The notes beneath the pieces are model-generated. The model did not search any database. It had not been told where the DNA came from and saw only the letters and a program-made list of their open reading frames with translations. The position numbers and the translations under genes were made by a program. Positions 17,304 through 26,948 of a DNA stretch of 64,000 nt are shown in pieces; positions within the stretch are counted from its first letter, which is position 1, and every line of letters starts with the position of its first letter. The stretch spans positions 66,461 to 130,460 of the forward strand of contig JAFEAM010000008.1 of NCBI GenBank assembly GCA_018266395.1, read 5' to 3'. The DNA is from Bacteroidota bacterium. Lineage in GTDB: Bacteria; Bacteroidota; Bacteroidia; Cytophagales; Cyclobacteriaceae.

Positions 17304-18531
17304 AATCTGCCTTATAGGTTTACTGCTGGCGAAGGCTAGCGGACTCCATGCACAAACGCCTTTGACGCTTGACAGCGTGCTGACAGTGATCCGTGACCGC
17401 AACCCCATGCTCAAAACATACAGGCTCCGGGCCGACGCGATGAATGCCTATGCCAAAGGTGCCGACGGCTGGATGGCGCCTGAAGTGGGAGGCGGTTTGT
17501 GGATGCTGCCCTATCGGACAGTGTCCGACCCCCGTGACCAGGGACAGATCATGTTGTCGGTGCAACAGAAGATCACGAGTCATTCCAGGAGAAAAGCCAA
17601 CCAGGCTTACATGGAGTCAAGGGCGGGCATCGAGGAGGCCTCAGGAGGATGGGTCTACAACGAATTGAAGTCACAGGCCCGTGCGGCCTACTACCAGTGG
17701 CTGGTGCTGGAGAAGAAGAAGAAAGTGCTCTTGCGGAATGAGACCATACTTACCATGATGATGAAGATCAATCAGCTGCGATATCCATACAATCAGAGCA
17801 AGCTGAGTGACATCTATAGGGTGGAAGGCAAGCTGGGGGAATTGAAGAACATGATCCTTATGAACGACAACCAGGCCGAGAGGCAAAATATTCTGCTCAA
17901 CCAGCTGATGAATCTCTCGCAGGAGACGCGCTTTACCATCGACACTACGTTGTCAATCACTTCCTTCCGCCCTGCGCCGGTCGACAGCAGTACGCTCGTG
18001 CAGAACCGCAGCGACATTCACCGTATCGACAAGACCATACTGTCCGTGATGTATAACCAGGAGGTGGAGAAACGCCAGTCCAGGCCGGACATCAACCTTA
18101 GCTTCAATCACATGTTTGCACGCGGAGAAGGGATGCCTAACCAGTTCATGTTGTTGGGTATGGTTTCCATCCCTATTGCACCCTGGTCGTCGAAAATGTA
18201 CAAGGCTAATGTGGAGGGCATGGGAAGGGAAATTGAATCCATGAAGGCGGAACGCACTGCCATCCTGAATGAAGCACAGGGCATGACCGCCCGGCTGTAT
18301 TCGGAGTTGAATGTGATTCAGAGGCAGATGGAGAATTACGACAAGCGTATCCTGCCCGCCTTGCGCAAGAACTATGAGGCGGTGATGCTGGCTTATGAAG
18401 AGAACCGCGAACAACTGCCCATGGTGCTCGATGCGTGGGAGACACTCAGTATGACGGAATTGCAATACCTGGATACACTGCAGAAGTATTACGAAACGAT
18501 GGTGGACTATGAGAAACAGATTGAACTTTAG
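17287..18531 (+). CDS. TolC-family outer-membrane efflux channel
   Basis: About 414 residues from the ATG at 17287, which gives a clear signal peptide (MKRIIKICLIGLLLAK, cleavage after LHAQ). An upstream start at 17269 is possible but less suitable. The protein has the paired long coiled coils of TolC proteins, rich in Ala, Glu and Gln, for example YSELNVIQRQMENYDKRILP. It overlaps the pump gene by 17 bases and the first adaptor gene by 23, so all are translated from one message. Confidence 0.88.
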   Translation: MKRIIKICLIGLLLAKASGLHAQTPLTLDSVLTVIRDRNPMLKTYRLRADAMNAYAKGADGWMAPEVGGGLWMLPYRTVSDPRDQGQIMLSVQQKITSHSRRKANQAYMESRAGIEEASGGWVYNELKSQARAAYYQWLVLEKKKKVLLRNETILTMMMKINQLRYPYNQSKLSDIYRVEGKLGELKNMILMNDNQAERQNILLNQLMNLSQETRFTIDTTLSITSFRPAPVDSSTLVQNRSDIHRIDKTILSVMYNQEVEKRQSRPDINLSFNHMFARGEGMPNQFMLLGMVSIPIAPWSSKMYKANVEGMGREIESMKAERTAILNEAQGMTARLYSELNVIQRQMENYDKRILPALRKNYEAVMLAYEENREQLPMVLDAWETLSMTELQYLDTLQKYYETMVDYEKQIEL

Positions 18532-19765
18532 TATCGGCGCCGCTTTGCTGGCCTTCGTGCTGGCATTGGCATGGGGATGTGCACAGCATAAGAAGGAGGC
18601 AGGACAGTACACTTGTCCGATGCATCCGGAAATTGTGCGTGATTCGCCGGGTGCCTGCCCGGTGTGTGCCATGACCCTGGTTCGAAAGGATGCGCAAAGC
18701 CAGGAGGTGAAAATTTCCGGCGAGATGAGTTACCTCGTAAGGCCTACCAACGCTTTTATTGTTTCGGATATCCGCACTGTGCATCCTGTCAGGGAATCGT
18801 ACGGCAAGCTTGTGTCAGTAAACGGGGTGATCAGTGTGGATACCCGCAAGCTCTTGTCGGTACCGGTTCGCTTCAGCGGAAGGATTGAAAGGCTTTGGGT
18901 GAAGTACAATCTCCAGCCGGTTCGAAAGGGCCAGAAAATACTTGAATTGTACAGTGAGGAAATTGCTGCAGCACAGCGCGACTACCTCTTCCTGATGAAG
19001 GAAGATGGAGAGAATCAACCGCTGATCGCCGCATCAAAGCAAAAGCTGATCCTGCTCGGCATGACCGAAGAACAAATCAAAAGACTGTCGGCAGGAACCG
19101 TCTCCTATTCCGTTGAGGTGTATAGTCCTACGGATGGATATGTTACCGACGGAAGGACGCCTGACTTTGGAATTGCATCTGAACCAAGAGCCAAAGTGAT
19201 GGGTTCGGCTATGGAAGCGGGCAAGGTGAGCAACACAGTTCCGGGCACGGAACTTCAGATCAGGGAAGGCATGTACGTACAGTCGGGTGAAACGCTCTTC
19301 AATGTGACTCAACAATCAACAGTTTGGGCAGAGTTTGACGTTCATCAGAACGATGCCAAAGAAGTACGCACGGGAGATTCTCTGAAGATCAAACTGGGTG
19401 GAAAAGAAATGGTAACGAGTGTAAACTTCATCGAGCCATTCTACAAAGAGGACGAGCCCTTCGTGAAGCTCAGATGCTATCTGACCAACACTGCAGGGCT
19501 AAGGGTGGGCCAACTGGTAACAGGAACATTAATATCCGCACCCAGAGAGGCAATGTGGATTCCTCTTTCGTCAGCGGTGGACCTGGGAACCAGAAGCATA
19601 GCATTTGTCAAACGAAAGGGAGTGTTCAGACCTCGAAACATTCAGGTGGGAATGAAAACGCAAGCGCAAATAGAGGTCACGGGCGGTCTGGACGTTACGG
19701 ACAGTGTAGCCTACGATGCCCGGTACCTGGTGGATCGTGAAAGCAAGATCAAAGCAAACAACTGA
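18509..19765 (+). CDS. RND efflux periplasmic adaptor with heavy-metal-binding domain (first)
   Basis: 418 residues. A lipoprotein signal peptide ends in LAWGC. Residues about 33-55 form a small metal-binding domain, YTCPMHPEIVRDSPG then CPVCAMTLV, with Cys, Met and His ligands in a pattern typical for Cu/Ag binding. The membrane-fusion-protein body follows, with the lipoyl/hairpin region and beta-barrel. In CusCFBA-type systems this subunit joins pump and channel and passes the metal ion on. Note that CPVCAMTLV has Ala where most members have Gly. Confidence 0.88.
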   Translation: MRNRLNFSIGAALLAFVLALAWGCAQHKKEAGQYTCPMHPEIVRDSPGACPVCAMTLVRKDAQSQEVKISGEMSYLVRPTNAFIVSDIRTVHPVRESYGKLVSVNGVISVDTRKLLSVPVRFSGRIERLWVKYNLQPVRKGQKILELYSEEIAAAQRDYLFLMKEDGENQPLIAASKQKLILLGMTEEQIKRLSAGTVSYSVEVYSPTDGYVTDGRTPDFGIASEPRAKVMGSAMEAGKVSNTVPGTELQIREGMYVQSGETLFNVTQQSTVWAEFDVHQNDAKEVRTGDSLKIKLGGKEMVTSVNFIEPFYKEDEPFVKLRCYLTNTAGLRVGQLVTGTLISAPREAMWIPLSSAVDLGTRSIAFVKRKGVFRPRNIQVGMKTQAQIEVTGGLDVTDSVAYDARYLVDRESKIKANN

Positions 19766-19768
19766 GCC

Positions 19769-20971
19769 ATGAGGAGGGTGAAGATTTACATCTTGAGTTT
19801 GATGGTGGCAATGAGCGCGATGGTCTGCCAGCAGCAGAAAGCTGAGCACACTGCCGGGATACTTTATACATGCCCCATGCATCCTCAGGTTATACAGGAT
19901 CATCCAGGGCAATGCCCCATCTGTGGCATGGACCTGGTTAAGAAAGGAGAAATGACAAATAACCTGGCACTCATGCTAACGGAGAGCCAGATCCGGCTTG
20001 GAAATATTTCCACCATGCCCGCAAGAAAGGAGGCCTTTGGCGAAAGCATACTGACCAGCGCAAAACTGGCAATCAACGAAGAGAAGACTGTTGTGGTGAG
20101 TGCAAGGGTGGGGGGACGAATTGAGAAGCTGTATTATAAAGAGGAAGGTAAACCCGTTACTGCGAATGCGCCGTTGTACCAGATCTACAGTGAGCAACTG
20201 TTGACTTATGAGCAGGAATATCTCCTGGCTGTGCGTCAGTGGGAAGAATTGAAACAGCCTCGCCACGAGGCCTTTTTGAAGGCTGCCGAAAAGAAACTCT
20301 TGTTGTTGGGACTCACGCGGGAACAGGTGACGGGACTTCGCCAAAGCGGCAAGGCTGATGCGCATGTTGTATTTTTGTCGCCGGTATCAGGTACGCTTTC
20401 GCAAGCGGAGGTGAAGGAAGGACAGTATGTCAGCGAAGGGAATCCCTTATACCGGATCCAGCAGTTGGATGAACTCTGGGTTGAAGCGGAGTTGTACGGC
20501 AATGAAATTCCGGACGTTCACACGGGCCAGGAAGTAAAGGTGACGGTGGCCGGCTATGAAAGCCGGCCGGTCATGGCAAGAGTGACCTTCATCGGGCCAG
20601 AGTACAGGAAAGGCGGACAGATTCTCACGGTGCGAGCCGTGCTTCCCAATCCGGAGGGCATATTCCGGCCTGGAATGTATGCCACAACTGCTTTCATGCA
20701 TGAGACAAGAAACGTGATCTCCTTGCCTTCAGATGCGGTGGTACGTGATGCACAGGGCAATCACATCTGGGTGCTAGACAAGGATGGGGCATTCCGGCCC
20801 AGGGAGGTGGGAACCGGGCAGGAGAGTGACGAACGGATTGAGATTACGGAAGGACTGAGTGAGAACGAGAATGTCGTCATCTCAGGTGCTTATTTGCTCA
20901 CGGGCGAATGGGTGCTGAAGAAAGGGGCGGAGCTCCCTGCTCACCAGCATCAAGATCAAATGAACCATTAA
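19769..20971 (+). CDS. RND efflux periplasmic adaptor with heavy-metal-binding domain (second)
   Basis: 400 residues, three bases after the first adaptor. It also has a lipoprotein signal (SAMVC) and a metal-binding domain, YTCPMHPQVIQDHPG then CPICGMDLVKKG. The membrane-fusion body resembles CusB, and the C-terminal part includes NVISLPSDAVVRDAQGNHIWV. The two adaptors are clearly related but differ throughout, so this is not a recent tandem copy. The C-terminus is His-rich (HQHQDQMNH). Confidence 0.88.
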   Translation: MRRVKIYILSLMVAMSAMVCQQQKAEHTAGILYTCPMHPQVIQDHPGQCPICGMDLVKKGEMTNNLALMLTESQIRLGNISTMPARKEAFGESILTSAKLAINEEKTVVVSARVGGRIEKLYYKEEGKPVTANAPLYQIYSEQLLTYEQEYLLAVRQWEELKQPRHEAFLKAAEKKLLLLGLTREQVTGLRQSGKADAHVVFLSPVSGTLSQAEVKEGQYVSEGNPLYRIQQLDELWVEAELYGNEIPDVHTGQEVKVTVAGYESRPVMARVTFIGPEYRKGGQILTVRAVLPNPEGIFRPGMYATTAFMHETRNVISLPSDAVVRDAQGNHIWVLDKDGAFRPREVGTGQESDERIEITEGLSENENVVISGAYLLTGEWVLKKGAELPAHQHQDQMNH

Positions 20972-20978
20972 CAACTAA

Positions 20979-21593
20979 ATGTATATGACCATGACACGAT
21001 TGAGAATTACCATTCTGGCGCTGGCCGCCTTGTTTATGATGGCCGCCTGTTCAGGCAAGAAACAATCCACTGAACAAATGAGTGAAGAGCATGATGAAGC
21101 AAAAGCTGCAACGGAGATCAAAGCTTTTGAAAATGTAGATGCGGCTGTGAAGGCCCAGTTCAACGGGTTTCTGTCCGACTACTATGCACTGAATCAATCG
21201 CTCATTAACGACAATTATGACGCAGCAAAAGCAGCGGCCTCAAAGATGTCGGAGACAGTGGCGAAGTTCGACATGTCAAAAATACCGATGGGCGAGCAGA
21301 TGGAATTCTACCACACGCAGCAAGCCGCGATCAACAGCGCACTGAAAAATATCGGCCAGAGCGGAGACATTGAAGAGGCGAGAAATGAAATTGCCCCACT
21401 TAGCGAGGCATTGTATGCATTGGTGAAGGCGTATCAGCCCCAGGAGACGGAACTCTACTACCAGTTCTGCCCAATGGCAAGAAACGGTGAAGGTGCCAAC
21501 TGGCTGAGCAGTACCAAGGAGATTTCAAACCCCTATATGGGCCAGCGCATGCCAAAGTGCGGAAGGACGCAAGAGGTGATTGCGAAGAACTAG
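20979..21593 (+). CDS. DUF3347 domain lipoprotein
   Basis: 204 residues (about 200 if an inner ATG is used) with a lipoprotein signal ending in MMAAC. The mature part is helical, with a DUF3347 domain starting at about FENVDAAVKAQFNGFLSDYY. The C-terminal half has ELYYQFCPMARNGEGANWLS and NPYMGQRMPKCG, where Cys and Met residues could bind Cu. DUF3347 proteins often sit beside Cus-type genes in Bacteroidota, and it is the last gene of this operon. It may be a periplasmic metal carrier, a job done by CusF elsewhere (inference). Confidence 0.8.
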   Translation: MYMTMTRLRITILALAALFMMAACSGKKQSTEQMSEEHDEAKAATEIKAFENVDAAVKAQFNGFLSDYYALNQSLINDNYDAAKAAASKMSETVAKFDMSKIPMGEQMEFYHTQQAAINSALKNIGQSGDIEEARNEIAPLSEALYALVKAYQPQETELYYQFCPMARNGEGANWLSSTKEISNPYMGQRMPKCGRTQEVIAKN

Positions 21594-22895
21594 CTATTTA
21601 ATCACCAGCACTTTCCGGTTGATGGGATACACCCACTCGATCCCCCTGTCTGTGACGATGGCATCGTCTTCCAGTGGAACGCGCAGTTTCTTTCCGCCCC
21701 ATTCGGGTATGGGAGTGTAGGCAAAGAACTCGATGGACAGCAGATTGGTGGGACGGAGGATGTATCCCATCTGCACCGGATTAAAGAACGCAATTGACGG
21801 CCCGCTTCCGTGACCCCAGTCGCCCACAGAATGACAACCGACAATTACGTCAGTCTTGTCGTCGTTGTTGGGTTTGTTGAACTCAATTCTGGCGTAACCG
21901 CCGTCCATTAGTGCCTTATATATGTTGTCTTCGTTTTGCTTGGCCGTAATGCCCGGCTTTATAGTGCCAGCAACAACCTTCCTTACTTTCAACGCCTGGT
22001 CATAGGCATGGAGAATGCCGGAGGGCACATCTCTCTCGCCCTCTTTCAGCACATAGGCCATGCGCTTCATGTCGGTGTACATGTTCATAAAGCCCACTCC
22101 CCAGTCCAGCATCAGGATGTCTCCGCGCTGGATAATCCTGCTGTTCGAAGTTGCTTCAATCCCGTTCGGACCTGTAACATAGATGGAGGGCATTCCAAAA
22201 GATGACTCGAGATTGTGTTTGAAGAGCTGCTCCTTCAGCCACCATGCCACATCTTCCAGGGTGGTGACGCCAGGCGTAATCACTTCATTGGAAAGTGCTC
22301 GCTCGGCCAACTGGTAAGAGTAGTCTCCTGCCTCGGTGAATGTGGTGATCTCGGAGGTTACGTGCCTCGACCTGAAGTCGGAAACAAGCTTTTCCGCAGA
22401 GACAAATCTAGATTCATAGGTTGGCCCGAGAATGGATGCCAGTTCCTGACGGCCGGTATAGGAGAGACCGTCCGCGCCACCGATGTCCTTGGACATGTTG
22501 AGGCCTATTCGCTTGGGGTCACGCTTGGTTACAAATTCCTTTAACTCGGACTCTGCACCAAAATAATCATAAGCTTTTCCTTCCTCCAGCAAATAGCCTT
22601 CAATGCCGAGCACAGACCGTTCGATACGGGGTTTACCGGTGTCGGTGAAGATGTAATATCCGTTATGCCCAACATAACCTTCTCCGAGTTCGCGGTACAT
22701 GGGGTCAAAGTTCCCTTCCCTGCACATGATGATCCACATGTCAATTTTGTTCTCCCGCATTACTTCCGGCAGGATCAGGTCAAACTTGTCGAGCCGTATT
22801 TGATTCGCTTTCCTCCAACGTCGGAAGGATTCCTGTGAGAGGGCATTGCTGATGACGATAATCATCAGCATCAGAGTGAAGAATACCTTTTTCAT
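21594..22895 (-). CDS. Secreted M24-family Xaa-Pro aminopeptidase-like metallopeptidase
   Basis: 433 residues with a signal peptide (MKKVFFTLMLMIIVI, then SNALSQ). The pita-bread metallopeptidase domain is in the C-terminal half. Putative metal ligands are visible: Asp in LMLDWGVGF, Asp in YTDMKR, His in GHGSG, and two Glu residues in LLSIEFFAY and LEDDAIVTD. The enzyme would cut N-terminal residues, often before proline, outside the cytoplasm. It is convergent with the metal efflux operon, the two stop codons lying directly next to each other. Confidence 0.85.
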   Translation of the reverse strand: MKKVFFTLMLMIIVISNALSQESFRRWRKANQIRLDKFDLILPEVMRENKIDMWIIMCREGNFDPMYRELGEGYVGHNGYYIFTDTGKPRIERSVLGIEGYLLEEGKAYDYFGAESELKEFVTKRDPKRIGLNMSKDIGGADGLSYTGRQELASILGPTYESRFVSAEKLVSDFRSRHVTSEITTFTEAGDYSYQLAERALSNEVITPGVTTLEDVAWWLKEQLFKHNLESSFGMPSIYVTGPNGIEATSNSRIIQRGDILMLDWGVGFMNMYTDMKRMAYVLKEGERDVPSGILHAYDQALKVRKVVAGTIKPGITAKQNEDNIYKALMDGGYARIEFNKPNNDDKTDVIVGCHSVGDWGHGSGPSIAFFNPVQMGYILRPTNLLSIEFFAYTPIPEWGGKKLRVPLEDDAIVTDRGIEWVYPINRKVLVIK

Positions 22896-22980
22896 TCGTG
22901 CGGGATAAATTATTTTTAACGGGTTATTCGCAATTGCCTAAATGGTAGTTGCCTAATGCTTAATCTAAATCTAAAAATAT

Positions 22981-25131
22981 ATGGCTCGCTTCTTCCTTCC
23001 TATGGTTGCCTGTGTTTTTGTGATGACCGGAACACTTGCACAGGGAGTTTACACCCTCCATTCTCCAAATGGATCCCTTACCCTCCAGTTCCTGCTCGAT
23101 GGTTCCGGCGCACCTCATTACAGCCTGAGCTACAAGAACAAGCCAGTACTACAGAAATCTTCAATGGGATTTCAACTCGCAGAGGGTGATCTGACTTCCG
23201 ACTTTGTGGTGTTGGGGACGGATACCGCTTCCGCAAATGAGCACTGGCAGCCCGTATGGGGAGAGGTGAAGGAGATACGCAATCAGTACCGGCAGCTGAC
23301 AGTACACCTGAAGAAGCCTGGAACGCCCGACCGGCTGATGGACATTAATTTCAGGCTGTTCAATGACGGCTTGGGATTCCGTTATGGATTCCCTCTTCAG
23401 CAGGGTCTGCAATATTTCATCGTAACAGATGAGCGCACACAATTTGTGTTGACCGGTAACCACAAGGCCTTCTGGATACCAGGAGACTATGACACTAACG
23501 AATATGCTTACTCAACCACAAACATCAGCGCAGTGGACGGCAAGGCGATCGCGGACAGCAATCCGGAAATTGCAGTTCGCGTTGTCAAAGATCCGTCTTC
23601 TGTTGCCACGCCGCTTATGATGAAGACGGCAGATGGGTTGTATATCAACATCCATGAGGCATCACTCATCAATTACCCTGCCATGCAGCTTCACGTGGAT
23701 AAGGGAAGCTTTATTCTTACCAGCAGTCTTGTGCCGGACCCTGTGGGCAATAAGGCCTACCTGCGTACACCTTTCTCAACGCCCTGGCGCACGGTACTCG
23801 TGAGTGACAAAGCCACTGACATCCTTTCCTCCAAAACGATACTCAATCTCAACGAGCCTTCGCAGATAAAGGATGTGAGCTGGATCAAACCTTACAAAAT
23901 GATTGGTGTATGGTGGGAGATGCACATCAATAAAAGCACTTGGGACTACGCGGGCACACAGGCCATGGGGCGCGTGGAAGACTATGCGAAAGTAAATCCT
24001 ACTGGAAAACACGGGGCGACAACGTCCAATACAAAGCGATACATTGATTTTGCGGCAAAGAATGGCATCGACGCCGTACTGGTGGAAGGTTGGAACGTAG
24101 GCTGGGAAGACTGGTTTGGAAAATGGAAAGAAGATGTATTTGACTTCCTTACACCCTATCCTGACTATGATGTGCAGGAACTCCACCGGTATGCAGCCTC
24201 TAAAGGCGTAAAGATTGTCATGCATCATGAGACTTCCGGCTCTGTAACCAACTATGAGCGGTACATGGACAAAGCCTATGACTTCATGAATGCCAATGGC
24301 TATGAGTCAGTCAAGACCGGGTATGTTGGGCGGATCATTCCACGCGGCGAATTTCATGATGGTCAGTGGATGATCAATCACTTTAACCGTGTGGCAGAGA
24401 AGACGGCAGCGCACCACATCACCGTGGACATGCACGAGTCGGTAAGGCCGACAGGCATGTACAGAACCTATCCCAATTGGTTGGCTTGCGAGGCTGCTCG
24501 TGGCAACGAGTTCAACGCCTGGAGCAAAGGCAATCCGCCGGAACATGAGACCATTCTTCCATTCACCAGGCTAATGGGAGGACCAATGGATTACACTCCG
24601 GGTATCTTTCAGATCAAACTGGATATTTATGGAAAGAAAGACAATGCAGTTCATACCACGTTGGCCAAACAACTTGCGTTATACGTGGTAATGTTCAGTC
24701 CGCTGCAGATGGCCGCCGACCTTCCTGAGAACTATGAGATCCATCTTGATGCTTTTCAGTTCATACGGGACGTGGCATTGGACTGGGATGATTCAAAGGT
24801 GCTAGAAGCTGAGCCCGGAGACTACGTTACTATTGCGCGCAAGGCCAAGGGAACGGACAAGTGGTTTCTCGGAGCGATCACCGATGAGAATAAACATACC
24901 TCCTCAGTTCCGCTGAGTTTTCTTACCGCAGGACAGAAATACCTTATGACGGTTTACCGGGATGGGGACGGCGCCCATTGGGACACGAATCCCATGGCCT
25001 ATAAAATCGAAAAGTTCTGGGTTGACGCGAAGACCGTCCTCAAGCTCAACCTTGCAGAAGGTGGTGGGTGCGCCATTAGCATGGAACCTGCAACAACGGA
25101 AAGATTAAAGGGCATTAACAAGTATAAATAG
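22981..25131 (+). CDS. GH97-family glycoside hydrolase (alpha-glucosidase/alpha-galactosidase)
   Basis: 716 residues with a signal peptide (MARFFLPMVACVFVMTG, cleaved near LAQG). An N-terminal beta-sandwich, a central TIM barrel and a short C-terminal sandwich match GH97. Key motifs are HHETSGS near residue 415, HESVRPTGMYRTYPN near 485 and RGNEFNA near 509. The presence of Glu in both of the first two motifs is as in the inverting SusB-type enzymes, so an alpha-glucosidase is favoured; this is an inference from known members. No SusC/SusD pair is nearby. Confidence 0.88.
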   Translation: MARFFLPMVACVFVMTGTLAQGVYTLHSPNGSLTLQFLLDGSGAPHYSLSYKNKPVLQKSSMGFQLAEGDLTSDFVVLGTDTASANEHWQPVWGEVKEIRNQYRQLTVHLKKPGTPDRLMDINFRLFNDGLGFRYGFPLQQGLQYFIVTDERTQFVLTGNHKAFWIPGDYDTNEYAYSTTNISAVDGKAIADSNPEIAVRVVKDPSSVATPLMMKTADGLYINIHEASLINYPAMQLHVDKGSFILTSSLVPDPVGNKAYLRTPFSTPWRTVLVSDKATDILSSKTILNLNEPSQIKDVSWIKPYKMIGVWWEMHINKSTWDYAGTQAMGRVEDYAKVNPTGKHGATTSNTKRYIDFAAKNGIDAVLVEGWNVGWEDWFGKWKEDVFDFLTPYPDYDVQELHRYAASKGVKIVMHHETSGSVTNYERYMDKAYDFMNANGYESVKTGYVGRIIPRGEFHDGQWMINHFNRVAEKTAAHHITVDMHESVRPTGMYRTYPNWLACEAARGNEFNAWSKGNPPEHETILPFTRLMGGPMDYTPGIFQIKLDIYGKKDNAVHTTLAKQLALYVVMFSPLQMAADLPENYEIHLDAFQFIRDVALDWDDSKVLEAEPGDYVTIARKAKGTDKWFLGAITDENKHTSSVPLSFLTAGQKYLMTVYRDGDGAHWDTNPMAYKIEKFWVDAKTVLKLNLAEGGGCAISMEPATTERLKGINKYK

Positions 25132-25227
25132 AAGGGAAGGAGGGTATAACCCTATTACAGGACTCCGCTAAAGGCAGTTTAATTTGATCCTCAAGATCTG
25201 TTAGGGGGTGGAGGACATGGTGTGAAT

Positions 25228-25806
25228 TTACTTGCTAAAGTACCACCCCAGTTTCAAGGAAGCTTCCGGAGTTAGTAGAGGTGTGTCGAACGATTGGCCG
25301 TCTACAGTAACGGTCTTCGCGCCACCGACACGCAGGTGCAGTCCAGCCCAGGGACTCAGGTAGAAATTCCTGTAAAACTTCCATTGATACCCAAGGCTGC
25401 CATTCAACATGGTATTTTTGTAAGTGACTGTACTCAACTGCTGATCGCTCTGGATACTACTGTCCCACAACACGAGGCCGCCACTGATCCACCAACCTGA
25501 CCAATTTTCTTTCAGGAAATAGTCGCCAACGAAGGCATAGGCCGTTACAGTATTATTTGTGAAGCCGTCGGGTGTGATGAAAGAAGGCTTATGCACATGA
25601 GCCATGAGTATCCTTCCGCGGAAGTGTGATTTTCCGATCCAGGCGCCAGCATAATATCCTCCGGTGATATAGGGCAGGAAATCCTGCTCGATTCCGAATG
25701 ATAGTCGGTCATCATTTTGCTGCGCCTGAAGTGATGAAGTTGAAACAGCAAGCAGAAGCAATAACTTCAGGAGGCCTCCAGGCTGGACGGCAAATGATAT
25801 ACGCAT
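25228..25806 (-). CDS. Outer-membrane beta-barrel protein, unknown function
   Basis: 192 residues with a signal peptide (LLKLLLLLAVSTSSLQA then cleavage). The mature part has the alternating pattern and aromatic ends of an outer-membrane barrel, for example GYQWKFYRNFYLSPWAGLHLRVGG and a C-terminal Tyr-Phe (LKLGWYFSK). The family is not recognised. It follows a tiny membrane protein gene on the same strand after 22 bases. Confidence 0.6.
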   Translation of the reverse strand: MRISFAVQPGGLLKLLLLLAVSTSSLQAQQNDDRLSFGIEQDFLPYITGGYYAGAWIGKSHFRGRILMAHVHKPSFITPDGFTNNTVTAYAFVGDYFLKENWSGWWISGGLVLWDSSIQSDQQLSTVTYKNTMLNGSLGYQWKFYRNFYLSPWAGLHLRVGGAKTVTVDGQSFDTPLLTPEASLKLGWYFSK

Positions 25807-25828
25807 CCCCTAAAATAGGGAACCGTTG

Positions 25829-26008
25829 TCAAAGCGCTGACTTCGGCCTGGTGGATTTCTTCCGGAGCGCACGGAAGCTGACAACCACAATCAGCAGAAT
25901 GACAGCAAGGACTACTGGATAGACGCTTGCCTCGTCATTTTCGGTGCCAGCGGCAAAGCTTTTCAGGGCATTGCCTATGAAAACAAGCGCAAGGATGAGC
26001 TTTTTCAT
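25829..26008 (-). CDS. Small membrane protein of 59 residues
   Basis: An open frame from the ATG at 26008 to TGA at 25829. The product starts MKKLILALVFIGNALKSFAA, a good signal peptide, followed by an acidic stretch (GTENDEAS), a membrane segment (VVLAVILLIVVVSF) and a basic tail (RALRKKSTRPKSAL). The positive-out-of-membrane tail predicts an N-out, C-in inner-membrane protein. It sits 22 bases before the barrel gene on the same strand. The family is unknown, and confidence rests on the layout of the chain, not on homology. Confidence 0.45.
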   Translation of the reverse strand: MKKLILALVFIGNALKSFAAGTENDEASVYPVVLAVILLIVVVSFRALRKKSTRPKSAL

Positions 26009-26328
26009 TGGGACTTTGTTTCTTCAAATTACAGCTATTTATACGTGGGCCGCTATCAAGGTGGATGAAGAACAGATGAAGTCTCTGTTACGTAAATGTT
26101 GCGGGCCTGTTACGGTTTAGCGGTATGCTTTGTCCGCCGATTCAATAATCAAGACTACCACAAATCAACATTCTGGGTCAATGACTTCCGTTCCGGGATG
26201 GAGGGAGAGAAGGATTCAGGGGCTGGTGATAAAAATCATTATTCGGGTTGCTAACGGTCATGAAGGGGCCGTAAACGCGGTCGTAACATTGAATCGCCAA
26301 ACAGAGAACCCAAAACCGACTGATCAAT
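26009..26328. other. 320-bp intergenic region between divergent genes
   Basis: This region separates the small membrane protein gene (minus) from the first yceI gene (plus). It must hold the promoters of both. No exact TAnnTTTG box with a TTG partner was found, and no RNA gene, strong hairpin or repeat is visible. Possible short frames in it show no family features. Confidence 0.5.
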
Positions 26329-26922
26329 ATGAACTCCTCAAATCTCATTAAACAGTGCACCCGGGTGTTGTTTATCTCACTGGTCGTCAGTGTGGTAACA
26401 ACTGTAAGGGCACAGGTAGCCTATAAGCAGCTCCCCACTTCCAAACTGGAGTTGACCGGAACAAGTACACTCCACAATTGGGAGATGACTTCCAAGGACC
26501 TCAACATACAGGTGAATTTCAAACTGAATGCGGACGGGACACCTGCTGAACTGGATGGACTGAAAGTATCCCTTCCTGCAGAAAGTCTGAAAAGCGGCAA
26601 GGGTGCCATGGATAAGAATGCCTACAATTCATTGAAGACCGAACAATTCAAGTCAATCGTTTTCAGTGCAACCAATGGAAAGTTTAATGCCGACAAGGTG
26701 AAGCTGAACGGGAACCTGACCATTTCAGGTGTGACACAGGCAATTGAGCTGGATGCAACCTGCAAAGAACAACCTGACAAATCGCTGCAGTGCAAGGGCA
26801 CAAAGGCATTGAAAATGTCAGACTACAAAGTTGAGCCGCCCACTTTTGCTTTTGGAACCGTAAAAACCGGCAACGACATCAACATCAATTTTGAAGTGAA
26901 TTTATCTCCTGTTAAACCCTAA
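26329..26922 (+). CDS. YceI-family periplasmic protein (first)
   Basis: 197 residues with a signal peptide ending at VRAQ. The lipocalin-like YceI fold is indicated by LELTGTSTLHNWEM near the start, a middle strand set (VKLNGNLTISGVTQAIEL) and FGTVKTGNDININFEV at the end. YceI proteins bind isoprenoid-like lipids in a beta-barrel, and their roles range from stress response to quinone handling. Twenty-six bases follow before the barrel gene, so the two are co-transcribed. Confidence 0.85.
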   Translation: MNSSNLIKQCTRVLFISLVVSVVTTVRAQVAYKQLPTSKLELTGTSTLHNWEMTSKDLNIQVNFKLNADGTPAELDGLKVSLPAESLKSGKGAMDKNAYNSLKTEQFKSIVFSATNGKFNADKVKLNGNLTISGVTQAIELDATCKEQPDKSLQCKGTKALKMSDYKVEPPTFAFGTVKTGNDININFEVNLSPVKP

Positions 26923-26948
26923 TTCTAAATACATAATTTCCTACTCTT

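Noticed and set aside
25142-25154. Small hairpin AGGGT-ATA-ACCCT after the GH97 gene as a terminator
   Set aside because: The stem is only five base pairs, with no T-run on either strand.
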